The notes under the pieces are model-generated. The model ran no database searches and was not told the DNA's origin. It saw nothing but the letters and a program-made list of their open reading frames with translations. 64,000 nucleotides of DNA from Verrucomicrobiia bacterium (GTDB lineage: Bacteria; Verrucomicrobiota; Verrucomicrobiia; Limisphaerales; JADLHS01). How positions within the stretch are numbered: position 1 is the stretch's first letter; the number at the start of each line of letters is the position of its first letter. The stretch spans positions 94,153 through 158,152 of the forward strand of contig WYBW01000124.1 of assembly GCA_011525685.1 (NCBI GenBank). Direction: 5' to 3'. This document shows, one piece after another, positions 30,192-37,701 of the stretch. A program made the translations under genes and the position numbers.

Positions 30192-31616
30192 TCAGTTTGT
30201 AGTCAAAGGCACAGTCAGGTCGTTGTCGGCCGGCGGCGGATCGGTCCACATGCCCCAGAGCAGCAATCCCAGCGAGTGCAGTGGTTCAGGGCTGCCAACG
30301 AACGAATTCAACACCGCTTGCGTAGTGGCATCCGGTGTTTCGTCGCCGGCGTATGCGGCGAGGATGGCATCCGTCACAAAAGGCTCGAGCAACACCGCCT
30401 GGTCATGAGGGACGCCGAACCCGTATTCGAGTTGATAGGTGGCCAGGGCTGGCAGCCGCGCACGCAAGTCCGCCTCGGCATACTCTTGGAACGGCATACC
30501 GGCTGTGTCTGCCGCGATGTCCGTCACGCGCCGGCTTTCAATGCTTAACTGACCGTCAGGCTGAATGGTCACCAAGCGATAGGCGCACGGAAACGAAACA
30601 AGCGAGCTGGTTGCCACATCGCAGAGCGGCGATACCGGCGTGAGCGTCCGGTCGCATAGATAACTGGCATCCTGGGCGTGGTAGTGTCCGGTGAAGACCA
30701 CCCTCAATCCTGCGCTGGCGAGCGTCAGGTTCACCGCCGACCACTCGCTCACCAAGTAATCCGGGAACAACAGCGGCTGGACGACAAAGTCCGGATTCAC
30801 ACCGTGGTGCATGAACGCGATCACCTGCTTGCCGCGTGCCTGAGCCTGCTGCAGCTTCGCCTGAATCCACGCAAGTGTGCTGGGGGAAAGTCTGCCACCG
30901 ACCACGGGATAGCCCAGTTGTTCGTTCTCACTGGCATCAGTTGAATCAATCCCGATCAACCAAAGCCCGCGCACGGGTTCGACCACGTAGCTCAACGAAT
31001 CCACATCGCAATCCAGGGCCTGCCCATAACCGAAGCGCTGGTAGATCGCACGGAAGACCCGCGGGCTGACGTTGGGCACGGGCCGGGTGGTGTCGCCGAT
31101 GAAAGCCACCGCATCCGGATTGTTGAGATCATGATTGCCCGGGACCACGAAAGCCTGGATGCCATGGCGTTCGAGCTTTGCCAGGTGCCTTGCCATCAAG
31201 AGGTGATTCACCAACTCGCCGTCTTTGGTGAGATCGCCCGGGATGATGACAAAGCTCACCTGCTGCTTGATGACACTTTCCAGTGCCGATTCGAGGATCG
31301 CTTCACTCTCGCGTAGTAATTTCGGATCCTGGTTCAAGTAGGCTTCGAAGGCCGCGCCGGAAGTGCCCAAGCGGACCGAGTAAAGGTGCGGGTCGGAGAT
31401 CACGGCGAACCGCACCGATGAGGGAGTCGGCGGGACTTTGTGGCGAGCGCCTCCGCCTCGCTCCGTCACTGGGCCCGCTTCCGCAAACCAGGCGGACGCC
31501 GCCAGGGTCAGGGTTAAGATCAGAGCGGCTGCAAAACGCAACCTTCGGTTTGACACGCTATGAGTTGCCTGCGCATCCCAGCGTGGTGAGGGTTTGAACT
31601 GCTCAGCAATTTTCAT
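30192..31616 (-). CDS. Exported metallophosphoesterase
   Basis: This 474-residue calcineurin-like phosphoesterase has a membrane or signal segment (about 26-46, AAALILTLTLAASAWFAEA). All metal-binding motifs are visible in order: FAVISDPHLY (D-x-H), IIPGDLTKDGE (GD), VPGNHDLNNPDA (GNHD), AFMHHGVN and FTGHYHAQ (GHxH). Such enzymes hydrolyse phosphoesters with a binuclear metal centre; the substrate here is unknown. The C-terminal 130 residues form an extra domain without recognised motifs. It is a monocistronic-looking minus-strand gene upstream of the outer-membrane barrel gene. Confidence 0.9.
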   Translation of the reverse strand: MKIAEQFKPSPRWDAQATHSVSNRRLRFAAALILTLTLAASAWFAEAGPVTERGGGARHKVPPTPSSVRFAVISDPHLYSVRLGTSGAAFEAYLNQDPKLLRESEAILESALESVIKQQVSFVIIPGDLTKDGELVNHLLMARHLAKLERHGIQAFVVPGNHDLNNPDAVAFIGDTTRPVPNVSPRVFRAIYQRFGYGQALDCDVDSLSYVVEPVRGLWLIGIDSTDASENEQLGYPVVGGRLSPSTLAWIQAKLQQAQARGKQVIAFMHHGVNPDFVVQPLLFPDYLVSEWSAVNLTLASAGLRVVFTGHYHAQDASYLCDRTLTPVSPLCDVATSSLVSFPCAYRLVTIQPDGQLSIESRRVTDIAADTAGMPFQEYAEADLRARLPALATYQLEYGFGVPHDQAVLLEPFVTDAILAAYAGDETPDATTQAVLNSFVGSPEPLHSLGLLLWGMWTDPPPADNDLTVPLTTN

Positions 31617-32040
31617 GGTTTTGTTTGGTTGTGGTGGGTGATGGTTGCGCCAAAGTCAGCCCCACCAGCCGGCTTTGGCGAAAGGGACAAGTGGCTTCGG
31701 CAAAAGTTGGAAAGGGAATCAAGATGGCCGCGGACACTCTTTGGAACAAAGCCATGTTTGCTCTACAAGTTGGCGGCCTGACCGAGCGGGAGCAGTTGAT
31801 CTGGTGGAAACGGGTTGGCGTGCCAGAATCAGTGGGAATCGCCGACGAGGCCGCGCCGAGGGTCTCGGGGCGAAAATAATGGTCCACCCTCTCGCGGCAT
31901 TCTGTCGCTTCCAACCCCGACAAAACCTGAGTGAGACCCGCCATAGGACCCAGTCAACCCGGTCTTCCCGGTCCGCCCGCACGACGGTTCGATTCAGCGC
32001 CTCTCCATCAAATGTGGCAAGCCGGAAATTGGCCACCAGC
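31617..32040. other. Intergenic region without a recognised gene
   Basis: About 424 bases separate the metallophosphoesterase start from the radical SAM stop. A plus-strand frame of 84 codons (31625-31879) and an overlapping minus-strand frame (31719-32036) are open, but neither resembles a known protein or has a good ribosome-binding site. The region could hold a decayed gene; the sequence alone does not show which. Confidence 0.45.
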
Positions 32041-33408
32041 CTACGCGGCCAGTAATTGTTCGTGTCGCTTTGCTTGCGGACCGAAACGCGGCGAAGCCCT
32101 GAGCACTCGCTTGAAATTCCGGCGTCGCGACTGAGTTTCGTCCGCGGAGTAAAGTTGCCTCGCCAGCCGGAGAAAACCTGCCTGCAGTTGATCGCGGCTC
32201 ATTTTCTTCGGCGTGATGTTGATGTCGAACAGCGTGCAGAGTTCCCAGGCCTTGTCGCGAATGATCCGGCCTTCGGCTTTCAGGCGGTGATAGAGCGGCG
32301 TGCCCGGAAACGCGGTCAGGAAAGTGATCTGAACCTCGTAAAGACCCGAGTCGCGAACGAATTGCAGCACGTCGTCAAAGACTTCCGGCGTGTCGGCGTC
32401 CAGGCCAAGGATGAAGCAGCCGTTCACAGTGATGCCGTAGGACTGGACCTTCGCGATGGCCTCCTTGTAATAATCCTGTTGGCGCGCCTTCCAGTTATTC
32501 TTGAGTTCGATGCCGTTGAGATTCACGCGGCGCGGGCTTTCCAGACCAATGAGCACCTGTTGACAACCGGAATCGCGCATCAGGCCGAGCAGTTCGTCAT
32601 CCTCCGCCACGCGCACGTCGGCTTCGGTGAACCACCGCAATCGCTCCGGCACGAGCCGCCGTAGCAGTTGTTTGTAGTGCTCGCGGTGGACAAAGCTGTT
32701 GTCGTCGGCAAATTCGATGAACGGGCGGGGCCAGATTTTCTTGATCTCCTGAATCTCGGCAATGACCTTCTCGACCGGTTTCAGCTTGTAGCGGTTCGTC
32801 AGCAGGATTGAGCTGGCGCAGAATTCACACTTGTGCGGGCAGCCGCGGCTGGTTTGCACGGTGAGGCGGTTGTACTTGTCCGGGTCGAGCAAGTCGAAGC
32901 GAGGCAGGGGTGCGTTGCGCAAATCGAACTGGCCGGGAGGCGACTGCGTGTAAAATGGTCTCAAAGCTCCGTTCTCTAAATCGCGCAGCACCTCCGGCCA
33001 GAGCGGTTCCCCCTCGCCGATCACCACGCTGGTGCAAGACTCCCGTGTCTGCTCGGGCAACGACGACGCGGTGATGCCGCCCATGACGACGGGAATATTC
33101 CGGCTGCGATAGTAATCCGCCACGTCGCAAGCTTCATAAAACTGCGCGGTGAAGGTGCTGAGGGCGACCAGATCAAAATCCGTCGGCAGCCCAGGCAGTT
33201 TTCGCAGATCGGCGATTTCGTGATACTCGACGTCGAAGTTGTCCGGTGTCATTCCGGCGAGGGTGAGCAGGCCGAGACTGGGCAGCGACGCGATGATGCG
33301 ATTGCGGTCCACGAAGCCGGGCAGCGTGAGGCCGAGTTGCGTGAGTTCCTCGTTGTGAGCCCGCACACCGCTCATGGCAATGAAGCCGATGCGTTTTTTT
33401 CTTCTCAT
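32041..33408 (-). CDS. B12-binding-domain radical SAM protein
   Basis: This 455-residue protein has an N-terminal cobalamin-binding-type Rossmann domain (about 1-165, with VVMGGITASSLPEQ and VVIGEGEP). A radical SAM domain follows, whose [4Fe-4S] ligands are in RGCPHKCEFC (CxxxCxxC). Further family marks are FADDNSFVHREHY, LIGLESPRRVNLN and NGCFILGLDADTPEVF. Similar proteins are annotated in hopanoid, carotenoid or chlorophyll-type pathways, but the substrate is not predictable. The ATG at 33406-33408 overlaps the stop of the upstream membrane-protein gene (ATGA) and is preceded by GGAGG. Translational coupling is therefore likely. Confidence 0.9.
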   Translation of the reverse strand: MRRKKRIGFIAMSGVRAHNEELTQLGLTLPGFVDRNRIIASLPSLGLLTLAGMTPDNFDVEYHEIADLRKLPGLPTDFDLVALSTFTAQFYEACDVADYYRSRNIPVVMGGITASSLPEQTRESCTSVVIGEGEPLWPEVLRDLENGALRPFYTQSPPGQFDLRNAPLPRFDLLDPDKYNRLTVQTSRGCPHKCEFCASSILLTNRYKLKPVEKVIAEIQEIKKIWPRPFIEFADDNSFVHREHYKQLLRRLVPERLRWFTEADVRVAEDDELLGLMRDSGCQQVLIGLESPRRVNLNGIELKNNWKARQQDYYKEAIAKVQSYGITVNGCFILGLDADTPEVFDDVLQFVRDSGLYEVQITFLTAFPGTPLYHRLKAEGRIIRDKAWELCTLFDINITPKKMSRDQLQAGFLRLARQLYSADETQSRRRNFKRVLRASPRFGPQAKRHEQLLAA

Positions 33409-33800
33409 AATTTGACGACCTCCAAAAGGGTTAATAATCCACCGGCAATCAGGCTGACCACCGGCACGGCGAAGATCAGATGCAGTTTTGGAAAATGTGC
33501 CATCACCAGGCAGCAGAGCGGCATGGTGATGGCGCCGAGAATGAATGCCCCGGAGGCAAAGTGTACCAGCGCGCCCGCGGCCGGACTTAGTTTCATCGTG
33601 ATCCAGAAGAACAAGTTCACTGCGCCGAGACCGAAGAACGAAATGTGGCCCAGCCGATACATCCTGCGGCGAAGGCTCCCGTACCCTCCGAGCCAGTTTT
33701 CGTGATGGAAGAACATCCCCAGCACCATGCCGGAGAGAAACCCCAGCAGAATCCACAGCCAGGCCAGCCCCAGATTGAATTGAAGCGCGTCGAGTTTCAT
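33405..33800 (-). CDS. Small polytopic membrane protein
   Basis: This 131-residue protein has about four hydrophobic segments: LGLAWLWILLGFLSGMVLGMFF, ISFFGLGAVNLFFWI, FILGAITMPLCCLVMA and FAVPVVSLIAGGLLTL (quoted in parts). A His-rich loop, GMFFHHENW, follows the first helix. It overlaps the downstream radical SAM gene by four bases and is close behind another small membrane protein, so the three genes form an operon. No family was recognised with confidence. The tight coupling suggests the radical SAM product or its substrate is membrane-associated. Confidence 0.8.
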   Translation of the reverse strand: MKLDALQFNLGLAWLWILLGFLSGMVLGMFFHHENWLGGYGSLRRRMYRLGHISFFGLGAVNLFFWITMKLSPAAGALVHFASGAFILGAITMPLCCLVMAHFPKLHLIFAVPVVSLIAGGLLTLLEVVKL

Positions 33801-33806
33801 CTTGCG

Positions 33807-34187
33807 TCAAGCCTGCGCCGGTGACGCCTGGCCACCGGTTCGCCTTGGGCAAAGTGCGAGCAGCAGCACGGGTAGAACGGTCAAGCCGAAGAAAACTGGA
33901 AATCGCGGGCCGGCGCTTTGCAGGAAGAAGGTGAACGCCGCCACGACCACCACCAGGCCGGCGGCCCGCGGCCAACACAGGCTCCCCAGCAATCCAACCA
34001 GCATCAGGAGATGCAGCGCATGCCCCACCCAGACCTTGAAGGGGGGCAATTCCGGCAAGGGAGCGATGAACCATTCCTGCGTGTGGGCGACGAAGAACGA
34101 GCCCCAGAACAGAAACACGCCCAGCACGAGCACGCGCGCCAGCCAGCGGAGCAGGGTCACAATCCAGTTTCCAACATTGCTATTCAT
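33807..34187 (-). CDS. Small membrane protein, first gene of the radical SAM operon
   Basis: This 126-residue protein has four predicted hydrophobic helices (VLVLGVFLFWGSFFVAHT, ALHLLMLVGLLGSLCW, AAGLVVVVAAFTFFL and FFGLTVLPVLLLALC). The first helix is followed by a short loop, QEWFIAPLPELPPFKVW. It lies six bases upstream of the next membrane-protein gene. It resembles small uncharacterised membrane proteins seen in several phyla. No catalytic or transport motif is visible. Confidence 0.75.
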   Translation of the reverse strand: MNSNVGNWIVTLLRWLARVLVLGVFLFWGSFFVAHTQEWFIAPLPELPPFKVWVGHALHLLMLVGLLGSLCWPRAAGLVVVVAAFTFFLQSAGPRFPVFFGLTVLPVLLLALCPRRTGGQASPAQA

Positions 34188-34358
34188 AACGCTCTTTGTA
34201 ACTCATGCCGCCTCGCAGGTGTGAATTGATAAAAGCGGCGGCCGCATCGTTTGACTCAATCCTCACCCGCCGGCACGAACGGCAAGCATTTCGCTCCCGC
34301 CCACGGCAAAGCCGCGGCTTGAGTTCAGCAGGTGGTGCCTTAGAGTCCGGCCCACATC

Positions 34359-35708
34359 ATGACTCAGACGCTTCAGCAGTTGAATTCAGCGATCAATGGT
34401 TTGGTGTGGGGCTGGCCCATGATCGTGCTCTTGATGGGCACGGGACTCCTGCTCACGATTCTAACCGGCGCGGTCCAGTTTCGTCGGCTGGGATTTGCCC
34501 TCCAGGAAGTGCTGGGCAAGATCACCCGACGTGGTGGCGGAAAGGGTGACGTGCGTCCGTTCCAGGCGGTGGCCACCGCGCTCGCCTCCACTGTCGGCGT
34601 GGGCAATATCGCTGGCGTGGCCACGGCGATTGCCATTGGCGGCCCGGGAGCGGTGTTCTGGCTCTGGGCGTCCGGACTGTTCGGCATGGCGACCAAGTAT
34701 GCGGAGATTGTCATCGCCATGCATTACCGGGAAACCGATGCCGCCGGCACGATGCGGGGCGGCGCGATGTACATCCTCAAGAAAGGACTGGGCTGGCCGT
34801 GGCTCGGAAGCGCATTTGCTTTGCTGACGTCGCTGGCGGCTTTCGGCATCGGAAACATGGTGCAGGCCAATTCGGTTGCCGACGCTCTCAAAGCCACTTT
34901 CAGCGTTCCCACCTGGTTGACCGGGTTGGTGTTGGTTGCTCTGACGGCGGTGGTGATTCTGGGCGGCATCAAATCCATTGCCCGTGTGACGCAATGGTTG
35001 GTGCCATTCATGGCGGTGTTTTATCTCATTGGCGCGGTGATTGTGCTGGTGTTGTATGCCGGCAAGCTGCCACACGCCTTCGGGCTGATCTTCGAAGGGG
35101 CGTTCTCCGGCACGGCGGCGGTGGGCGGTTTTGCCGGGAGCACCATCATGATGGCGCTGCGTTACGGCATCGCCCGCGGTCTGTTCTCGAATGAAGCCGG
35201 ACTGGGCAGCGCGCCGATGGTCCACTGTTCGGCGGACACGGACCATCCCGTGCGGCAGGGCATGTATGGCGTGTTCGAGGTGTTCGTGGACACGCTGTTG
35301 ATTTGTACCGCCACAGCGCTGGTGATCTTGACGACGGACACGTGGAGCAGCGGCCTGACGGGAGCCGCGTTGTCGGCCAAGGCGTTTGAGACGGGTCTGC
35401 CCGGCACCTTCGGCTCCATCGTGGTCACGGGCGGACTGATGTTGTTCGCTTTCTCAACCCTGCTCGGCTGGAGCTTTTACGGGGAGACCGGCATCGTCTA
35501 TCTGCTGGGGGCCAAAGCCGCGATGCCCTACCGGGTCGCCTGGCTGGTGTTCGTTTATCTGGGCGCAACCGGTTCGCTGCATCTGATCTGGGACATCGCG
35601 GACACGTTGAACGGCTTGATGGCGATTCCCAATTTGATCGGCCTGCTCGCTTCCATTCCGCTGCTGCTGCGCCTGCAAAAGGAATTCTTTAATCGGTCTC
35701 CGAACTGA
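34359..35708 (+). CDS. AGCS family sodium:alanine/glycine symporter
   Basis: This 449-residue secondary transporter of the alanine or glycine:cation symporter family carries small amino acids inward with sodium. The family marks are present: GTGLLLTILTGAVQFRRLG near the N-terminus, FQAVATALASTVGVGNIAGV (the hallmark of AGCS proteins), GPGAVFWLWASGLFGMATKY and SNEAGLGSAPMVH. About ten or eleven hydrophobic segments are visible and the length is typical. It is divergent from the radical SAM operon, with 171 bases between. Confidence 0.95.
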   Translation: MTQTLQQLNSAINGLVWGWPMIVLLMGTGLLLTILTGAVQFRRLGFALQEVLGKITRRGGGKGDVRPFQAVATALASTVGVGNIAGVATAIAIGGPGAVFWLWASGLFGMATKYAEIVIAMHYRETDAAGTMRGGAMYILKKGLGWPWLGSAFALLTSLAAFGIGNMVQANSVADALKATFSVPTWLTGLVLVALTAVVILGGIKSIARVTQWLVPFMAVFYLIGAVIVLVLYAGKLPHAFGLIFEGAFSGTAAVGGFAGSTIMMALRYGIARGLFSNEAGLGSAPMVHCSADTDHPVRQGMYGVFEVFVDTLLICTATALVILTTDTWSSGLTGAALSAKAFETGLPGTFGSIVVTGGLMLFAFSTLLGWSFYGETGIVYLLGAKAAMPYRVAWLVFVYLGATGSLHLIWDIADTLNGLMAIPNLIGLLASIPLLLRLQKEFFNRSPN

Positions 35709-35758
35709 GCCGGAACGAAGCCGTCCGCGCTCCCGGAAGTTGGGCGCGCTGCGAAAGC

Positions 35759-35892
35759 GTAGGACAGGCGTCGCGCCTGTCTCCATCTCCAGAGGGACAC
35801 TCCTCACTCAACAGCTCTCGCCTTTCTCCACAATCAACCCACCCCTCAAGTCGGAATCTTAAAGTCAGAGACAGGCGCGACGCCTGTCCTAC
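35759..35892. repeat. Perfect 25-bp inverted repeat pair of GGACAGGC type
   Basis: The unit at 35759-35783 is the exact reverse complement of 35868-35892 over 25 bases. Each unit is itself a near-palindrome (GACAGGCGTCGCGCCTGTC), so three alternative hairpins are possible. The 84-base interior is AT-richer and has no gene. The core GGACAGGC...GCCTGTC resembles the palindrome inserted in carB at 63053-63106. Seen right after the AGCS gene, it might serve as a transcript end, but no T-run follows. Confidence 0.85.
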
Positions 35893-36069
35893 TGCATCAT
35901 TCCGGCCTGACGGCCGCCCATCGGATGGGGAGGGGGGAAAAGCGTGAGGGGTTGCCGGCGATATTCAAGCGTTGCCCCGCAAGAGGGCAGCACCAGATTG
36001 AGCGCGTTCCAAATGGAGGAGAGGGTTGTAAAAGACATTCGAGTTCGGGCTGCCTACGCTCGATCTGCC

Positions 36070-36549
36070 ATGAAATTCAACTCATACAGTGCGGTGGGCG
36101 GGACCGGAGTGACCGTGAAGGCGTTGGAGATGGTGACCGATGCAGAGATGGAAGCCTTGTGCGATGCATTGCATCAGGACCATCTGCCGGCCGACCTGCA
36201 GGCCAAGCTGAATCGCTTGCGGGTGGACGATCCCCGGGAATTGTACCTCAAGCACCAGAGCCTGTTGCTGTCGTCATTGCTGATGTCGCCGGCCGCGCGG
36301 GAATTTTGCCTGGTGCGCCCGCGCGTTTGCGAGCGGCTGTTGCGCATGCTGGCGTATGTGCGCAAGGACGACGACGCAATCCCGGACACCTGGCCGGGCG
36401 GGATGGCGGACGATCACGATCTGATGCGGCTGACCTGCTCGGAACTCCGCGAAGTGCTGGCAACGTTCAAGGCCTGGCATTTGTCCCGGCGCGTGCCCTC
36501 GCTTTGGATTGCGAACGCAGCTCCGGTTCGAGGCTTCAGTCCGAAGTAA
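36070..36549 (+). CDS. Conserved-looking hypothetical protein
   Basis: The 159-residue frame from ATG 36070 (MKFNSYSAVGGTGVTVKAL) has even amino-acid composition. It has helical segments with regular Leu spacing (LYLKHQSLLLSSLLMSPAAREF, in parts; VCERLLRMLAYVRKDD), which suggests a real soluble helical protein. A longer frame from 35944 is open but has an atypical Arg/Ser-rich start. No family or motif was recognised. The preceding 361 bases hold the inverted repeat pair; a glycerophosphodiesterase gene follows 85 bases downstream. Function unknown. Confidence 0.6.
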   Translation: MKFNSYSAVGGTGVTVKALEMVTDAEMEALCDALHQDHLPADLQAKLNRLRVDDPRELYLKHQSLLLSSLLMSPAAREFCLVRPRVCERLLRMLAYVRKDDDAIPDTWPGGMADDHDLMRLTCSELREVLATFKAWHLSRRVPSLWIANAAPVRGFSPK

Positions 36550-36634
36550 CCGCGGGTCAGGCTTGATCCGATGCCTCGTTGACCTCCCACTTTTTGCTTT
36601 CTAAGACCGCGGCTTCCGGCGAAAAGATAGAGCC

Positions 36635-37648
36635 GTGCAGAGAGTGATTCTGACAGCGCTTCCGGGTTTGCTCGCCTTGTCGGTGGTGGCTCAAACTTCC
36701 AAGCCATTGGTCATCGCTCATCGTGGGGCCAGCGGCTATCTGCCCGAGCACACGCTCGAAGCCAAAGTGCTCGCTTACGAGATGGGGGCGGATTACCTGG
36801 AGCAGGACCTGGTGTTGACGAAGGATGACGTGCCCATCGTGATGCACGACATTCATCTGGAGACCATCAGCGACGTAGCCCGACGGTTTCCGGAGCGCAA
36901 GCGAGCGGACGGGCACTATTACGCGCTGGACTTCACGCTCGCCGAAATCAAACAACTCCGCGCCAATGAGCGGATCAATCCCAAGACCGGCCAGCCAGTT
37001 TATCCCCGCCGTTTTCCCGTGGGCCATTCCTCGTTCCAAATTCCGACGCTGGAGGAGGAGTTGCAGCTCATCGCAGGGTTGAACCAGACACGCGGGCGCA
37101 AGGTGGGGATTTATCCCGAGCTCAAACAGCCGGGCTGGCATCGTCAGCAAGGGCACGACCTCAGTCGTGTCGTGCTGCCGATCCTGCGCCGCCACGGCTA
37201 CATTACGAAAGCGGACCCGTGCTGGGTTCAGTGTTTCGAGGTGGATGAAGTGAAACGCATCCGCAGCGAACTGGGGTGGGAGGGGTGTCTCTTATTGCTG
37301 ACGGGAGCGGGGCGGAGGAATCCGGACGGTAGTGAGGCGGAGCATTGGTTCACTCCGGCAGGGCTGGCGGAGTTGGCAAAGTTCGCGGACGGCATTGGGC
37401 CATCGCTTGGGGCGATTGTGACCGGCAGGTCCAAAGCGGATCGCAAAGTCACCGATTTGGTGAGCCATGCTCACGCGGCAAAGTTGGCGGTGCATCCCTA
37501 CACCCTGCGCGCCGACGAACTGCCCCGGTGGGCCGATTCGATGGACGACGCGCATCAAGTGCTTTTCGGCGACGCGCGCATAGACGGGTTGTTCACCGAC
37601 TTTCCAGATTTGGCCGTGCAATGGTTGAGCGCGCACGGTAAACGGTAA
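36635..37648 (+). CDS. glpQ: Glycerophosphodiester phosphodiesterase, exported
   Basis: This 337-residue GDPD enzyme hydrolyses glycerophosphodiesters to glycerol-3-phosphate and an alcohol. A GTG start at 36635 gives a short signal peptide (MQRVILTALPGLLALSVVAQ). Catalytic segments are visible: IAHRGASGYLPEHTLEA (catalytic His and the metal-binding Glu), DYLEQDLVLTKDDVPIVMHD (metal ligands and second His), and the downstream IYPELKQPGWH. It resembles periplasmic GlpQ rather than cytosolic UgpQ because of its signal peptide and length. It stands next to the hypothetical gene and the beta-helix gene. Confidence 0.92.
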   Translation: MQRVILTALPGLLALSVVAQTSKPLVIAHRGASGYLPEHTLEAKVLAYEMGADYLEQDLVLTKDDVPIVMHDIHLETISDVARRFPERKRADGHYYALDFTLAEIKQLRANERINPKTGQPVYPRRFPVGHSSFQIPTLEEELQLIAGLNQTRGRKVGIYPELKQPGWHRQQGHDLSRVVLPILRRHGYITKADPCWVQCFEVDEVKRIRSELGWEGCLLLLTGAGRRNPDGSEAEHWFTPAGLAELAKFADGIGPSLGAIVTGRSKADRKVTDLVSHAHAAKLAVHPYTLRADELPRWADSMDDAHQVLFGDARIDGLFTDFPDLAVQWLSAHGKR

Positions 37649-37701
37649 AGTGGCGAGCATTGGGATGCGCCACGGGTTGGGCGCGAGGTCAGGGGCACAT
37701 T

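Noticed and set aside
31625..31879. Small 84-codon gene upstream of the metallophosphoesterase
   Set aside because: No ribosome-binding site, no recognisable domain, and an overlapping minus-strand frame is equally open.
27495..34240. Shared 12-mer GAATTGATAAAA upstream of the propeller gene and of the AGCS gene as a common regulatory site
   Set aside because: A 12-base match between two places is expected by chance in 64 kb, and no matching -10 box follows at either site.
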